From positions 12,772,083 through 12,789,582 of the forward strand of contig CM022670.1 in assembly GCA_012295275.1 (NCBI GenBank): a stretch of DNA of 17,500 nt, written 5' to 3'. Origin of the DNA: Chrysomallon squamiferum. Lineage: Eukaryota; Mollusca; Gastropoda; Neomphalida; Peltospiridae. Positions 1 to 9,650 of the stretch are shown piece by piece. The notes below the pieces were generated by a model. It was not told where the DNA came from, did not search any database, and worked only from the letters and a program-made list of their open reading frames with translations. The translations under genes and the position numbers were made by a program. Position 1 is the first letter of the stretch, and the number at the start of each line of letters is the position of its first letter.

Positions 1-470
1 ATTAAGTTGTTTATTTTTCTTAACATATTTGCACCAAAGTGACTGGAAAAATGACAATTTTTTTTTTTATATAAAATGCACCTCCTTAAAATCACTAATA
101 CTTATCTCATCTCTTTATCTCCCTGCACTCAGTCGCTGGCTCTCCCACGTCTTTGCCGTCCTGTCGCATTGTACAGGGGGCTGCGTTAGTTCACTGCTGG
201 CAAATCAATGCAAGTGAATTATGGAGTGTAACATTACTTACGTCCTGCATTTGAACAAACAGCTAAGTGCTTTTGCCATTCGACCCATTGAACCATTATG
301 ACTGAACCTCACAATGAATTACTGACTTCAAACAACATCCGTGAACGTCCGGTCAAGGCTGGGGAAAAAAAATCTGATTGCTGTTGTTTTTAGCTCGCTG
401 TCTTTCTCAATATCTGTGTTGCTTCGTTTCTGTCTGTTTCTATTCAACTATCTGCCGGTCTATCTATCTG
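1..470. other. intergenic, no gene recognised
   Basis: Mostly unique sequence of mixed composition, with a less AT-rich part at about 125-215. Short frames here (29-217, 341-562) have no recognisable domain; the second runs into the CT/GT simple repeats. From about 425 the sequence turns into degenerate TCTG/TCTA tetranucleotide repeats. Confidence 0.5.
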
Positions 471-596
471 TTTCGTCTCTCTCTCTCTCTTTCACTGTCT
501 CTGTGTGTTTGTGTATGTGTGAGTGTGTATGTGTGTCTTTGTACATATATATGCGCCTCTAATATTTCGTTTTCTTTCTCTTTCTCTCTCTCCGGA
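471..596. repeat. CT- and GT-rich degenerate microsatellite
   Basis: A (TC)n run sits at about 476-492. A GT-rich, interrupted tract follows to about 538, then TA and more CT-rich sequence to about 594. It yields Ser/Leu- and Cys/Val-rich spurious frames on both strands. Confidence 0.85.
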
Positions 597-642
597 TATG
601 TTATTTTCATTATATCTTGCAATCTCTTTGTGTGTATGTCGG

Positions 643-880
643 TACATACACATACATACATACATATATACACCACTCACACACACACATATATACACAC
701 ACACACATATATATACATATATACATGCATACATACACATATACATACATACGAACATACATACAAACGTACATTCATACATATATACATACATACATAT
801 ACATACATACATACATACACACACATACATACATACATGCATACATACATATGTATACATACATACATACATATATATAT
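643..880. repeat. compound CATA/CA/TA microsatellite
   Basis: About 240 bases of CATA units are mixed with (CA)n and (TA)n blocks and occasional substitutions. Translation gives Tyr-Ile-His-Thr on the plus strand and Met-Tyr-Val-Cys on the minus strand. This explains the several long open frames here, which are not genes. Confidence 0.95.
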
Positions 881-1012
881 CGGACTGCGGGAGAATGGGT
901 GCCATACGTTCGAGTCTCGTCAGCGGCATATGACGAGGTTTGTGAGGTCGTGATTGGACTTTGCCCTCCTGTTCCAGCGCATTCTCTAATACTGTTTATG
1001 TGCAGAGTCTAA
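881..1012 (+). repeat. short tRNA-like (SINE-type) fragment, 5' side lost in microsatellite
   Basis: GTTCGAGTCTC at about 909-919 resembles the pol III internal B box (GGTTCGANTCC), as in the T-arm of tRNA and tRNA-derived SINEs. It is followed by a perfect 7-bp inverted repeat, CTCGTCA at 916-922 and TGACGAG at 931-937, with an 8-base loop. No convincing A box is visible on the left, where the CATA microsatellite begins abruptly. The downstream part (945-985) resembles 3706-3765. Composition is richer in G+C than the surroundings. It is not a complete tRNA gene: no acceptor stem or anticodon arm can be drawn. Confidence 0.4.
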
Positions 1013-1325
1013 TCAGATGTACATACGACAGAGAATATTCAAAATCCGAAACTTCTATCTCTCTTCTTTTCTTTCATTTTCTCTCATTCGTGCATTCGTT
1101 CTCTCCTAAATGCAACATTTTTCTATGAAATAATAGCATAGGTGTTCACCTTTCACATCTTTACCCGCTCCAGGATAAAAACCAGACGTTCCTCATCCAA
1201 AGCTCTTCTGTTACAGTTCTGCATTTTCTTCTTCCATCTTTTGAAATTCTCGGCTGCTTTACATGTTTTCCCGTTTCAGCATTAATTGTGCTGGTTTTCG
1301 TTTTGTTTTCTTCTTGCTTTTGGTT
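1013..1325. other. intergenic, nothing recognised
   Basis: Moderately AT-rich sequence with CT-rich patches (about 1050-1085). No frame, RNA or repeat that I can name. Confidence 0.5.
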
Positions 1326-1385
1326 TGGTTGTTGTTGTTTTTTCTTGTTTTTTTTTTTTTTTATACATTTTTTTTTCTGGGAGGG

Positions 1386-1447
<62 letters not shown>

Positions 1448-1490
1448 TTTTTTTGTTGTTGTTGTTTTTTGTTTATTTTTTTTTTTAGGT
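1326..1490. repeat. T-rich tract with (ATT)20
   Basis: A perfect (ATT)20 array at 1388-1447 sits between T-rich runs that contain GTT repeats. The three frames translate it as poly-Ile, poly-Leu or poly-Tyr, so the open frames at 1263-1597 are spurious. Confidence 0.95.
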
Positions 1491-2760
1491 CTGAGGTATT
1501 TTTATTTATTTATTTATATTATAGATTTTCCAACACCATAAAAACATTGTATTTTGAATGCTTACAGATATATGCAGTCCTGAATTTATTTTTATAGTTA
1601 TTTCTTAATGCAGTAATTTTTTTAAATAAATTAATAGAGAATTAATTTAAATTATTATCTGTTTATTTGCACACTTTTATTAATTAATTTGTTTTTAAAT
1701 TTATTTGTTCATCTTTCTTTCTTTTCTTTTTTATTATTTTCTTTTTTCTTTTTATTCTTCTTTTTATTGTTGTTGTTGTTTTCAACAATTAATGTCTATT
1801 ATTTAAAACGTAATAAGTAAAAAATACAATCGCTATCTTTAAACAGAAGATGAAAAACTGTAATTTGAAAATGAAGTTAAAACAACTGGAAACAAACAAA
1901 ACAAAAAGAGATAACTTAAAAAAAAAAAATAAAATAAAAAGTAGTATTAAATTCCGAAAATGCAAATGAGAAAAAAAAGAAAAACAGATTTAAAGACAAA
2001 CCTTTCAAAGAAAATTAAATATATTGCTAAAAATGCGACGTTGTTTTATTAAACGCAGTAAGGTTATCCATTCATAGCATCATTTGGTCAAAATCCAGAT
2101 CGATAATTCAGTACAAGTTTAGAAAAACAGATTTTGCGAATTGTTTAATATGTAAAGCACAAAAGGAATTTTTTTAAAATATTTTTTTAAATTTTTTTGT
2201 TTGTTTGTTTTGTTTATATATATAGAAGAAGAATGGTTTAAGATGTTTCGGTTATTGAAAATGAACATATACTATATGTTTTATTCTTTTTGTCAAAACA
2301 AACAGTTGGTGCATTGTAAAATCGACAGATGTTTTATGTTTGCAGTTCTTATTTATATTCTGATCACTAATTCAAACATTTAGTCATTTTATTTACTGTA
2401 TGTTAACCGATGATAATTATCGTAAAAGCTGAAATTAAAAAGATTAAAAACAAATTAAAACGTTGAAAAAAGAATCTGTGTTTAAAGTACCTGAACACCT
2501 CAAGTATTAGTTACAAAAAACTGTGCATATTTCTGTTTTAACTTAGGCAACCTCGTGATCCTTCAGTTTTACACTTTTAAACTTTCCTAAGTGGGCTTCT
2601 AAAAATAATCATACATACGTACTGTTTAGCAGGCTGTTTTTCTAGGTTCAGATATCAGATATATAGTAAAAGATAAATGAATAACATTGTCATTATCTTC
2701 TCATGAAAGAACAACAAAAATATAAAATAATTAGGATATTGTTTAGTTTTTATAACTTTT
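1491..2760. other. very AT-rich intergenic DNA with strand-asymmetric blocks
   Basis: About 1680-1790 is pyrimidine/T-rich on the plus strand. About 1850-2010 is purine/A-rich, including A runs near 1918-1930. The block pair has loose fold-back potential but no exact inverted repeat that I could find. No coding frame beyond 60 codons and no recognisable domain. Confidence 0.5.
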
Positions 2761-2763
2761 ATT

Positions 2764-3415
<652 letters not shown>

Positions 3416-3434
3416 ATATATATATATATATATA
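3416..3434. repeat. (TA)n microsatellite
   Basis: About ten TA units follow a short GT run (3405-3411). The GT-then-TA order recurs at 11683-11738. Confidence 0.9.
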
Positions 3435-3900
3435 ATCATTTTCTATAAGTTCTCACAGTAAAGTTCAAAAGTAGTATGTTTATTGCTGTACGTGCTGGAA
3501 AATATTGATCACAGGAACTACTTCATTTGCTTCTTTGCCCGGATGTCGTCTGGGGACCTATAAAACTAACTTCACTCTTTAAAGCCAGTATTAGATTTGA
3601 AATTCAGGTGTCTGCCGATCCTTGTGAGTGCAAATCAAATTTTCTTCAAATCAAGTGCGGATAATTTCACCTAATATGCATAGCATTACAAACACGTGCG
3701 TCCCCGAGTGGGCGTGATTTTTGTCCTCGTGTTCCAGGTTTTCGAATATCTCGTTCTCTAATTACACTGGCTGGCGTCAAAGAATGTCGGCTCAAAAACG
3801 GTGTCATGTGATGTCGTGCATGCAAAGTTTAGCAATTAATTAGTAACGTGTAAAGTATTAATTGCAGATTTCTTTTTTTTCTTCTTCTTCTTCTTCCCCC
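3435..3900. other. intergenic; possible second copy of the SINE-type fragment
   Basis: At 3706-3765 the sequence GCGTGATTTTTGTCCTCG, then TGTTCCAG, then TTCTCTAAT resembles 945-993. The two share GTGATT, TG(C/T)CCTC, TGTTCCAG and TTCTCTAAT in the same order. The match is interrupted by indels and I could not compute its significance. Otherwise there is nothing codable; 3871-3904 is a CTT/poly-C tract. Confidence 0.3.
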
Positions 3901-3939
3901 CCCCTTAATGATAATAATCCCACGGTTTTGTAACAGTGT

Positions 3940-4700
3940 TGCTTGTTCAAGACAACTTAAAAAAACCACAAAAAAAAAAAAACCGGTGTTTTCAATGAAA
4001 TCGGTTTGAAAGATTAGAAACCATTGATAAAAGGAATGACTATAAAACAAAACAGAAACGTTTTGAATTGATCATAAATGACGAATTATTATTATTATTA
4101 TAACTGTTTGAATGTAGTAACAGAGTACAAGACGGAGACAAACACGTGTTCGCAGTTAAATCGGTTTTGATGAATTAGAACACAAGAATAACATCGATCA
4201 TGTTTTGTATCTGTGTAAATGGCAGTTAAACGAATATAAACAATAGAAACACTTCGAATCCATCACAAACAGCAGCGATTATTTAGAAGCGCTGTACAAG
4301 TCGCCGTGGAGAAGATGTTCATAATCGCATCAGAATTAGAATTCAAAGAATAAAACAAAGAGTGTCTTGCAGATGAATGCGTAAATGAATGTCGATATAT
4401 GTTTAATCTAAATGACAAGTAATTATTTTGGAATACTGTAACACTGTACAGTGCTCTGAGAAACAGATGTTTATAATGAAATCAGTCTAAAGAGTTCGAA
4501 CCGAGATAACAATGTTTTGTAAAAGCTTATCTCGGTAAGGCAGAATGAGAGGACGTTTTATATGTTAATTCAGTTTTGGCCAGTTTTAGCTCTAAATGAC
4601 AAGAGCTTTTATTACAGACGTATCCCTGTACAATACAGCGTGGAAAGATGTTTATATGTAATTCACTGAGAATATTACTGTTATAAATAGAAACAATTAT
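3940..4700. repeat. decayed tandem array, spacing about 150-180 bp, five recognisable units
   Basis: A TGTT(T/C) core recurs at 3987, 4147, 4316, 4468 and 4649 (steps of 160, 169, 152 and 181). In units 2-5 a GTACA box lies 21-22 bases before the core (4125, 4294, 4446, 4628). In units 2-4 ATC follows at the same offset. Units 3 and 4 share CTAAATGACAAG (4409 and 4592 copies, each 36-37 bases before the next GTACA). Units 1 and 4 match at 16 of 19 bases (3987-4005 against 4468-4486). Homopolymer and ATT expansions have lengthened units 1 and 2. Fixed spacing at several positions makes chance unlikely. No coding frame spans it. Confidence 0.75.
4500..4536. repeat. 10-bp perfect inverted repeat (hairpin)
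   Basis: ACCGAGATAA (4500-4509) and TTATCTCGGT (4527-4536) are exact reverse complements around a 17-base loop. It lies in the fourth unit of the ~165-bp array. The arms are not visibly kept in the other units, so it may be a private feature of this unit. Confidence 0.8.
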
Positions 4701-5190
4701 ACTTTCTACTGTAAAACTCGAGTGACACTAATATTTAAACCTTGTGTCTAAAACAAAATCTGAAAGCCTTATAACACAGAAATAAAATGTTTAAACTTAT
4801 CTGTATATCTAAACTAAATCTAAAAAATTTTCTCTCTTGCAAATGCTGTAATATTTATATGAATGACACTTTTAACTATCTGAAATTAAATCTAACATGT
4901 TTCTATGGCGAAATTTAAAAACACCACAATACATTGATTTCATTAATAATATATTTACATTACTGTTGTTATCTGACACGTTGCTGATTTAGTTAACTGA
5001 TATTTTACAATCTGATATGCTGTTCGTCACACCACTGATACCGGTTTTTGTCGTAAATTCAAATATTGCTTCGGCCAAGAGAAGATATGAATAGAAATAT
5101 GAGATTATTGTACTGTAGACAAAAGCAAATATAGCCATAATATTAACAATATTTTTACAGTCTTGTATAATATATTTCATAGCCAAATAA
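4701..5190. other. AT-rich intergenic DNA, possible further decayed array units
   Basis: TGTTT cores at 4788 and 4898 have partial similarity to the array units to the left, but the spacing is no longer regular. The minus-strand frame at 4989-5366 is mostly a translation of the next (AG)n tract; its remainder has no recognisable domain. Confidence 0.4.
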
Positions 5191-5196
5191 TAAAAC

Positions 5197-5314
<118 letters not shown>

Positions 5315-5575
5315 AAAGATAATTGTATACGATCATATTCATACGGACATATTCTGAATTATGCAAGGCATAACCGGATAATTAATTATTAATTATACAG
5401 TGTACTTAAAAAACATTCGACTTTGGAAGTAATGCTCATAATGCCATGAGACTGCAAGTAATATTATCAACACAGAAACGACCTGTATTATTTTAGAGCT
5501 GTATTATGTACCTATTACATTTACAGAATAGTGCATGTCAAAATATTTTACTGTATCATTTTGTATGGCAATATC

Positions 5576-5592
5576 CATAGTTATTAACTATG
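5576..5592. repeat. 8-bp perfect palindrome
   Basis: CATAGTTA and TAACTATG are exact reverse complements around a single T (5584). It lies just before one copy of the ATGCAAG-type motif (5590). Short palindromes are common in AT-rich DNA. Confidence 0.7.
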
Positions 5593-5810
5593 TAAGCCAT
5601 AGTAAAATGATAAAAGAGAACACATGATGCAAGCTAGAATAAAACTACAGAACAGTACAAAAAGAAATCTTACTTACAGGCAATATTCACACCGTCATAT
5701 TATGAACAATTCAAGCCGTACTAAAATTAGAACAGTAAAGGAAAAGAATTATTAATTTTGCTTGGGTAATGTCTATCCTAGTAAAACATAAAACAATACA
5801 TAGTTAAATA

Positions 5811-5827
5811 TGTGTGTGTGTGTGTGT

Positions 5828-5888
<61 letters not shown>
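5811..5888. repeat. (TG)n microsatellite
   Basis: Nearly perfect TG repeats of about 78 bases, with one TGC interruption at about 5828-5830. Confidence 0.97.
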
Positions 5889-5890
<2 letters not shown>

Positions 5891-7505
5891 AGGCAAGAAA
5901 ACTGTCAGATTAAGAGCAATGCAAGACATAACGAATAACACACTGACCTGCATGATCCTATCTACAGTCTGTAAACACGTGTTGTCTTCGATGCACATAA
6001 GCACAGCAGATTAATGTCATTACATACGAACTGATATTTGACAAAGTAAAGCAAGAAAAAATGCACAGTGTTCTAAGAAAATCGATTTTACACAGTAATA
6101 ATCACACTCTTATACTATGTGATGTATAATTATAGCACAGCCTACCAAAACACGGCTAATTAAATGTTATTAATACTTTTATGTAATGCATAGAACATGG
6201 CTCAAAAAACCAGATAATTAAAGTTCGCATAACGATAACAGTATTATATTACACATTGTGTAAGGTCAGGACTAACATAATACACGAAACTACGGCTAAG
6301 TTGTGGTAACGCTCTAGGCCACACAAGTATAACTGTCGCAATGTGCACCAACATGCAGATGATGTGTGTTGATATCACTACAGTTATTGCTTGCCTCTGC
6401 AAACCAAATCTAATGCAGCGTACTGTGCACCAACCAGAGCTAATATGAATGATGCTGTTAATACTTTAAAATAATATACGACGCTTGTCATGTTCATACA
6501 GTAATACAGTGTGTCAACAGAGAACTTAATGTATTGCTTCATCCACGACAAAGCATACTTTATGAGTCATAAAAATCATACTGAATCAAAAATGCATGGA
6601 AACAAACGTTATACGGCTGACAATGCTGCCGGGGTTTGATGCATGACGAAAAACAATAACAAAATGATTGAAAAAAAAAATTGTCTTATCCCCATGGTAT
6701 AATTAACGCTATTGTATTCAATGTCGCAACCCATTGTTTGATTACAGTAATACAAAAATATATTCATGAAAACAAAGCTAACTTGATTTGTGTTATGCAC
6801 ACTGCATCATTGTGTTTATCGAGGTGTCATACACCACACTGGAACAAATCAAAGAAAAGCAAAGCTTCGTTGAATAATGACATTTATATTGTTAGCATGC
6901 AAGGCATGGCCAAACAATACTATAGTCTTTCGTAACAAAACTAATCAATTGTATAACGTGTAATGTGATGATCACAATATACTATGCACAACATAAACAA
7001 TAATAATTTCCAACTGTTTATTTGTTCATACCCAAATATTTTTATTTTGCAGTGTATCCAAACAATAATACAAGGTATGCCAAAACTAAGTTATTAACGA
7101 TTAAACAGATAGCAAAACTTTTAAAAGCTTATTTTGTTTTTCTTCTTTAATTCTCTTCAAGCAGAATTGCAAGCTAAAAGCTATAGCCAAACATAAAGAC
7201 ACATGCAAGCGAAAAAAAAAGTAGATTATTTATGGCAATATTAATCCTGGTATATGGTACGCATATCCAGATAATACCATAATCATTTCAAACCATACCT
7301 TATACAAACAGTAGCCCCAAAATAATACACTATGAGAAATGTAGTGACTTAAGTGTCGTAATAATTCAGTTATATTAACATGTTGTTCAGAGCATGATCC
7401 AGCAAAGATTAACTATGAAGTTTAAAATGGGGGTTAATGACGCCATGCATTAATACTGATTTGTATAGTAATATTTTGAAATATAACTACAAAAACAAAG
7501 CAAAA
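5889..7505. other. gene-free AT-rich region with diverged repeat motifs
   Basis: Apart from the ATGCAAG-type copies, recurrent phrases such as GTGCACCAAC (6344 and 6427 areas) and CCAAATCTAAT/CCAGAGCTAAT (6403, 6432) suggest more decayed repeat units. Frames at 6609-6800 (minus) and 6681-6935 (plus) overlap each other and carry no known domain. Confidence 0.4.
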
Positions 7506-7508
7506 ATG

Positions 7509-7535
7509 AATAATAATAATAATAACAATAATAAC

Positions 7536-7569
<34 letters not shown>

Positions 7570-7576
7570 GTAGTAG
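7509..7576. repeat. (AAT)n microsatellite ending in AGT units
   Basis: AAT units with AAC interruptions at about 7524 and 7533, ending in AGTAGTAGC near 7568-7577. It reads as poly-Tyr on the minus strand, which explains the 62-codon frame there. Confidence 0.95.
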
Positions 7577-8700
7577 CAACAAATCACACTATAATGAAAC
7601 AAACTAAGGCATACTTCACTGACTTTCTCTGGGTCCATTCAGTTACAGAACAGGTGTAGCAATATTTTGATTGCAACTAATGAGAGAAAATGTTCTCCAC
7701 CAAAGTTGAATTTTAATGTGACATTTGAAACATTACAGCATGTGGAAACCAGGCAGTTCGAGACATCGTGTTACACAGCAAGAAGAAAGGTAACTCACGG
7801 GCAAAAAGAGGCGATATTCAGAAAGAAATACCGAGATATTTAAATTGTTATAACGTGCATAATAGGATGAATTTAAAGCAACAACACTAAACATCAAACT
7901 AAATCTGATTTTAATCGTGGTGTCATAAAATTTAAGTCACAATATCAGAAGGAAAAATTCGTGTTATTTTAGTCGCAACACAAATCTGAGATTTTCACAA
8001 CATCATACTGTACACACGGAAAGCAAAGCTGATTTGGATAGTTAAACAACACAATGCATGTTGTTAGCAAGGCAAACGTCGTTATGATGTCACGAGATGA
8101 AATGCACTTACAATTATGGTTATTTTTTCACAGTACCAGAGTATACGTAGAAAGAGGAATGATAAGCGATAGTAAATTATAAACAGTTTTGTGCTAAAAA
8201 CAAAACAGAAGTTTGAGAATTTCACTGTCTAGTTTCATAGACGTCCATTCGTATTTTTCTAACGCTAACGCGCAGTAGAAAGAAAATAAACAAGACATTC
8301 TCGCATAAAACTGGTTTTAACAGATAAAGCCAAATGTACATTACAATTGTTTATTACTTAGCCAGTCGAGAAAAAAACAAAAACAAAAAAATCATTTACG
8401 TATTTATATTTATATGTTAAAAAGCAAGGTAAACATTATTTGATCCTATCAATTGTTTTTATCTAGATACTGTAGTATTCCGTATATTTTTACTTTAATA
8501 TCACTGATGACAGTTATTCAAAGTTCTTTTATCCCAGAATAAGAGCAACACGAGCAAGAAAACAATAAATAAATCAACTAACAATTTGTTTTTAAGCGCA
8601 TGGTTTTATGTTTAATAGAAGTTACAGTAATCTAATAATTTTTTTAATATGCACGTAACAGAATAGAAACAATTTTGAAAATATGTCTACTACGAAACGT
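7577..8700. other. gene-free AT-rich region, weakly repetitive
   Basis: Phrases such as AAATCTGATTTTAATC (7899) and AAATCTGAGATTTTCAC (7982) recur in 7.89-8.05 kb, suggesting old repeat units. I see no coding frame and no RNA gene. Confidence 0.4.
8350..8355 (-). terminator. candidate polyadenylation signal AATAAA for the KCTD-like gene
   Basis: TTTATT on the plus strand is AATAAA on the minus strand. By eye it is the nearest canonical hexamer downstream of the stop codon, about 1.3 kb away. Closer ATTAAA variants occur, for example near 8493 and 8835. In such AT-rich DNA any single hexamer is weak evidence, so the 3' end of the transcript is undetermined. Confidence 0.2.
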
Positions 8701-8701
8701 G

Positions 8702-8798
8702 CTGTTGTCTTACAATAGCATTTTATAGAAACAAAGGTTATTAAAATACCTACTGTTGACTTACAATAGCATTTTAAAGAAACAGAGGTTATTAAAAT
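8702..8798. repeat. 46-bp tandem duplication
   Basis: Copies at 8702-8747 and 8753-8798 are identical at 43 of 46 positions and separated by five bases (period 51). The unit begins CTGTTG and ends GGTTATTAAAAT. High identity shows a more recent duplication than the decayed arrays to the left. It lies about 0.9 kb downstream of the KCTD-like stop codon and could fall within its 3' untranslated region. Confidence 0.95.
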
Positions 8799-9560
8799 GT
8801 CATCTTCTTCTACTCACTAAGCTGTAGAATAGTCTTTAATTTGAAGAACACCCGTTTTCGTATTATAATATATAAACTAAGCGTCCCATATTAATGAAAG
8901 TTCTATATCATCCCAAATGTTCATTATCATCAACATTTCGAATTTGATTAAAAATCAATCAGGTAATCACGGTACCTTTATAATGCAGTCTCTACCTGTA
9001 GCATGGTACGGTAACTGTAGATTTTACACATATATCTAAAGAATCCTTGACTGTAACGTAACTAAAGCTTCCAATACGGTATATAGAGCGCATCCATTAC
9101 GGCAACAAAGATAAACAGCTAACAAATTCAGTTCAAAGCAATTCTAATTGGTCTATGTGTGAAAAGTGTTGTGTGAAGTCACGACTGTTTGTATCCGAAG
9201 TCATTATGTTATTGTTATAACCAGAAAGCTGTTTAAAACATGAAACGTCATGTATCTGAGAGAAAGAAGAAAAAAAAAAATCACCCAGAAATGTAGGCCA
9301 AGAACACATCATCATTTCTATTCATATCCTAACGTGTTTTTGAACCATAATCTATCTCTGCGTGCTAACAAATGTTTGTATCCAACCGAAAACTGAGTTA
9401 ATTTCTGTATTTCACTGGACTGAAAAGCAAAAAGAGAAGAATGCATCTTATTTCCATTCGTACACTACAACAGATGATAAATCAGAAACTTGCTCCGTGT
9501 CATCACTGCTCGACACCCAAAATAAAAAGAGAGAAAGTTTCATTGACCTTTACAACTTGT
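8799..9560. other. intergenic or 3' untranslated sequence of the KCTD-like gene
   Basis: AT-rich sequence without recognisable frames; the 60-66 codon frames on either strand lack domains. If the poly(A) site is distal this would be 3' untranslated region. Confidence 0.4.
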
Positions 9561-9650
9561 AATATTACTAAGCAACACTATTTTTTTTTTTTTTTTTTTT
9601 TTTTTTTGATATTACTTAGCAACATTACTTAACAATATTACTTCGTAATA
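9561..9650. repeat. poly-T (A27 in gene sense) with flanking near-direct repeats, 3' of the KCTD-like gene
   Basis: T27 occupies 9581-9607. It is flanked by ATATTACTAAGCAACACTA (9562-9580) and ATATTACTTAGCAACATTA (9609-9627), identical at 17 of 19 positions. The series continues as further ATTACTT units up to and including the gene's stop codon. In gene orientation the A27 tract begins 43 bases after the TAA. No AATAAA lies between the stop and the A tract. This could be a local tandem expansion with a homopolymer inside it, or the relic of a poly(A)-bearing retroposition. Confidence 0.8.

Larger units (their letters stand above)
5334..7210. repeat. scattered, strongly diverged copies of a repeat with ATGCAAG core
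   Basis: ATGCAAG occurs at 5361, 5627, 5919, 6897 and 7203, with variants at 5590 (ATGTAAGCCATAG) and 7071 (CAAGGTATGCC). Longer similarity supports common origin: about 38 bases beginning with ATATTCA at 5335 and at 5685 agree at 29 of 38 positions, through CATATT-TGAA to CAAG-C-TA. The copies are about 65-80% alike and irregularly spaced, so this is an old, decayed family or satellite. No coding frame is recognised across it. Confidence 0.5.

Noticed and set aside
378-953. Open frames up to 191 codons on both strands
   Set aside because: They are translations of the CT/GT and CATA/CA microsatellites (Tyr-Ile-His-Thr, Met-Tyr-Val-Cys), with no domain outside the repeat.
881-960. A functional tRNA gene
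   Set aside because: Only a B-box-like sequence and a small hairpin are present; the acceptor stem and anticodon arm cannot be drawn.
1263-1597. Frames of 66-103 codons with poly-Leu, poly-Ile or poly-Tyr
   Set aside because: All three frames are open because (ATT)20 and T runs contain no stop codon; not membrane proteins.
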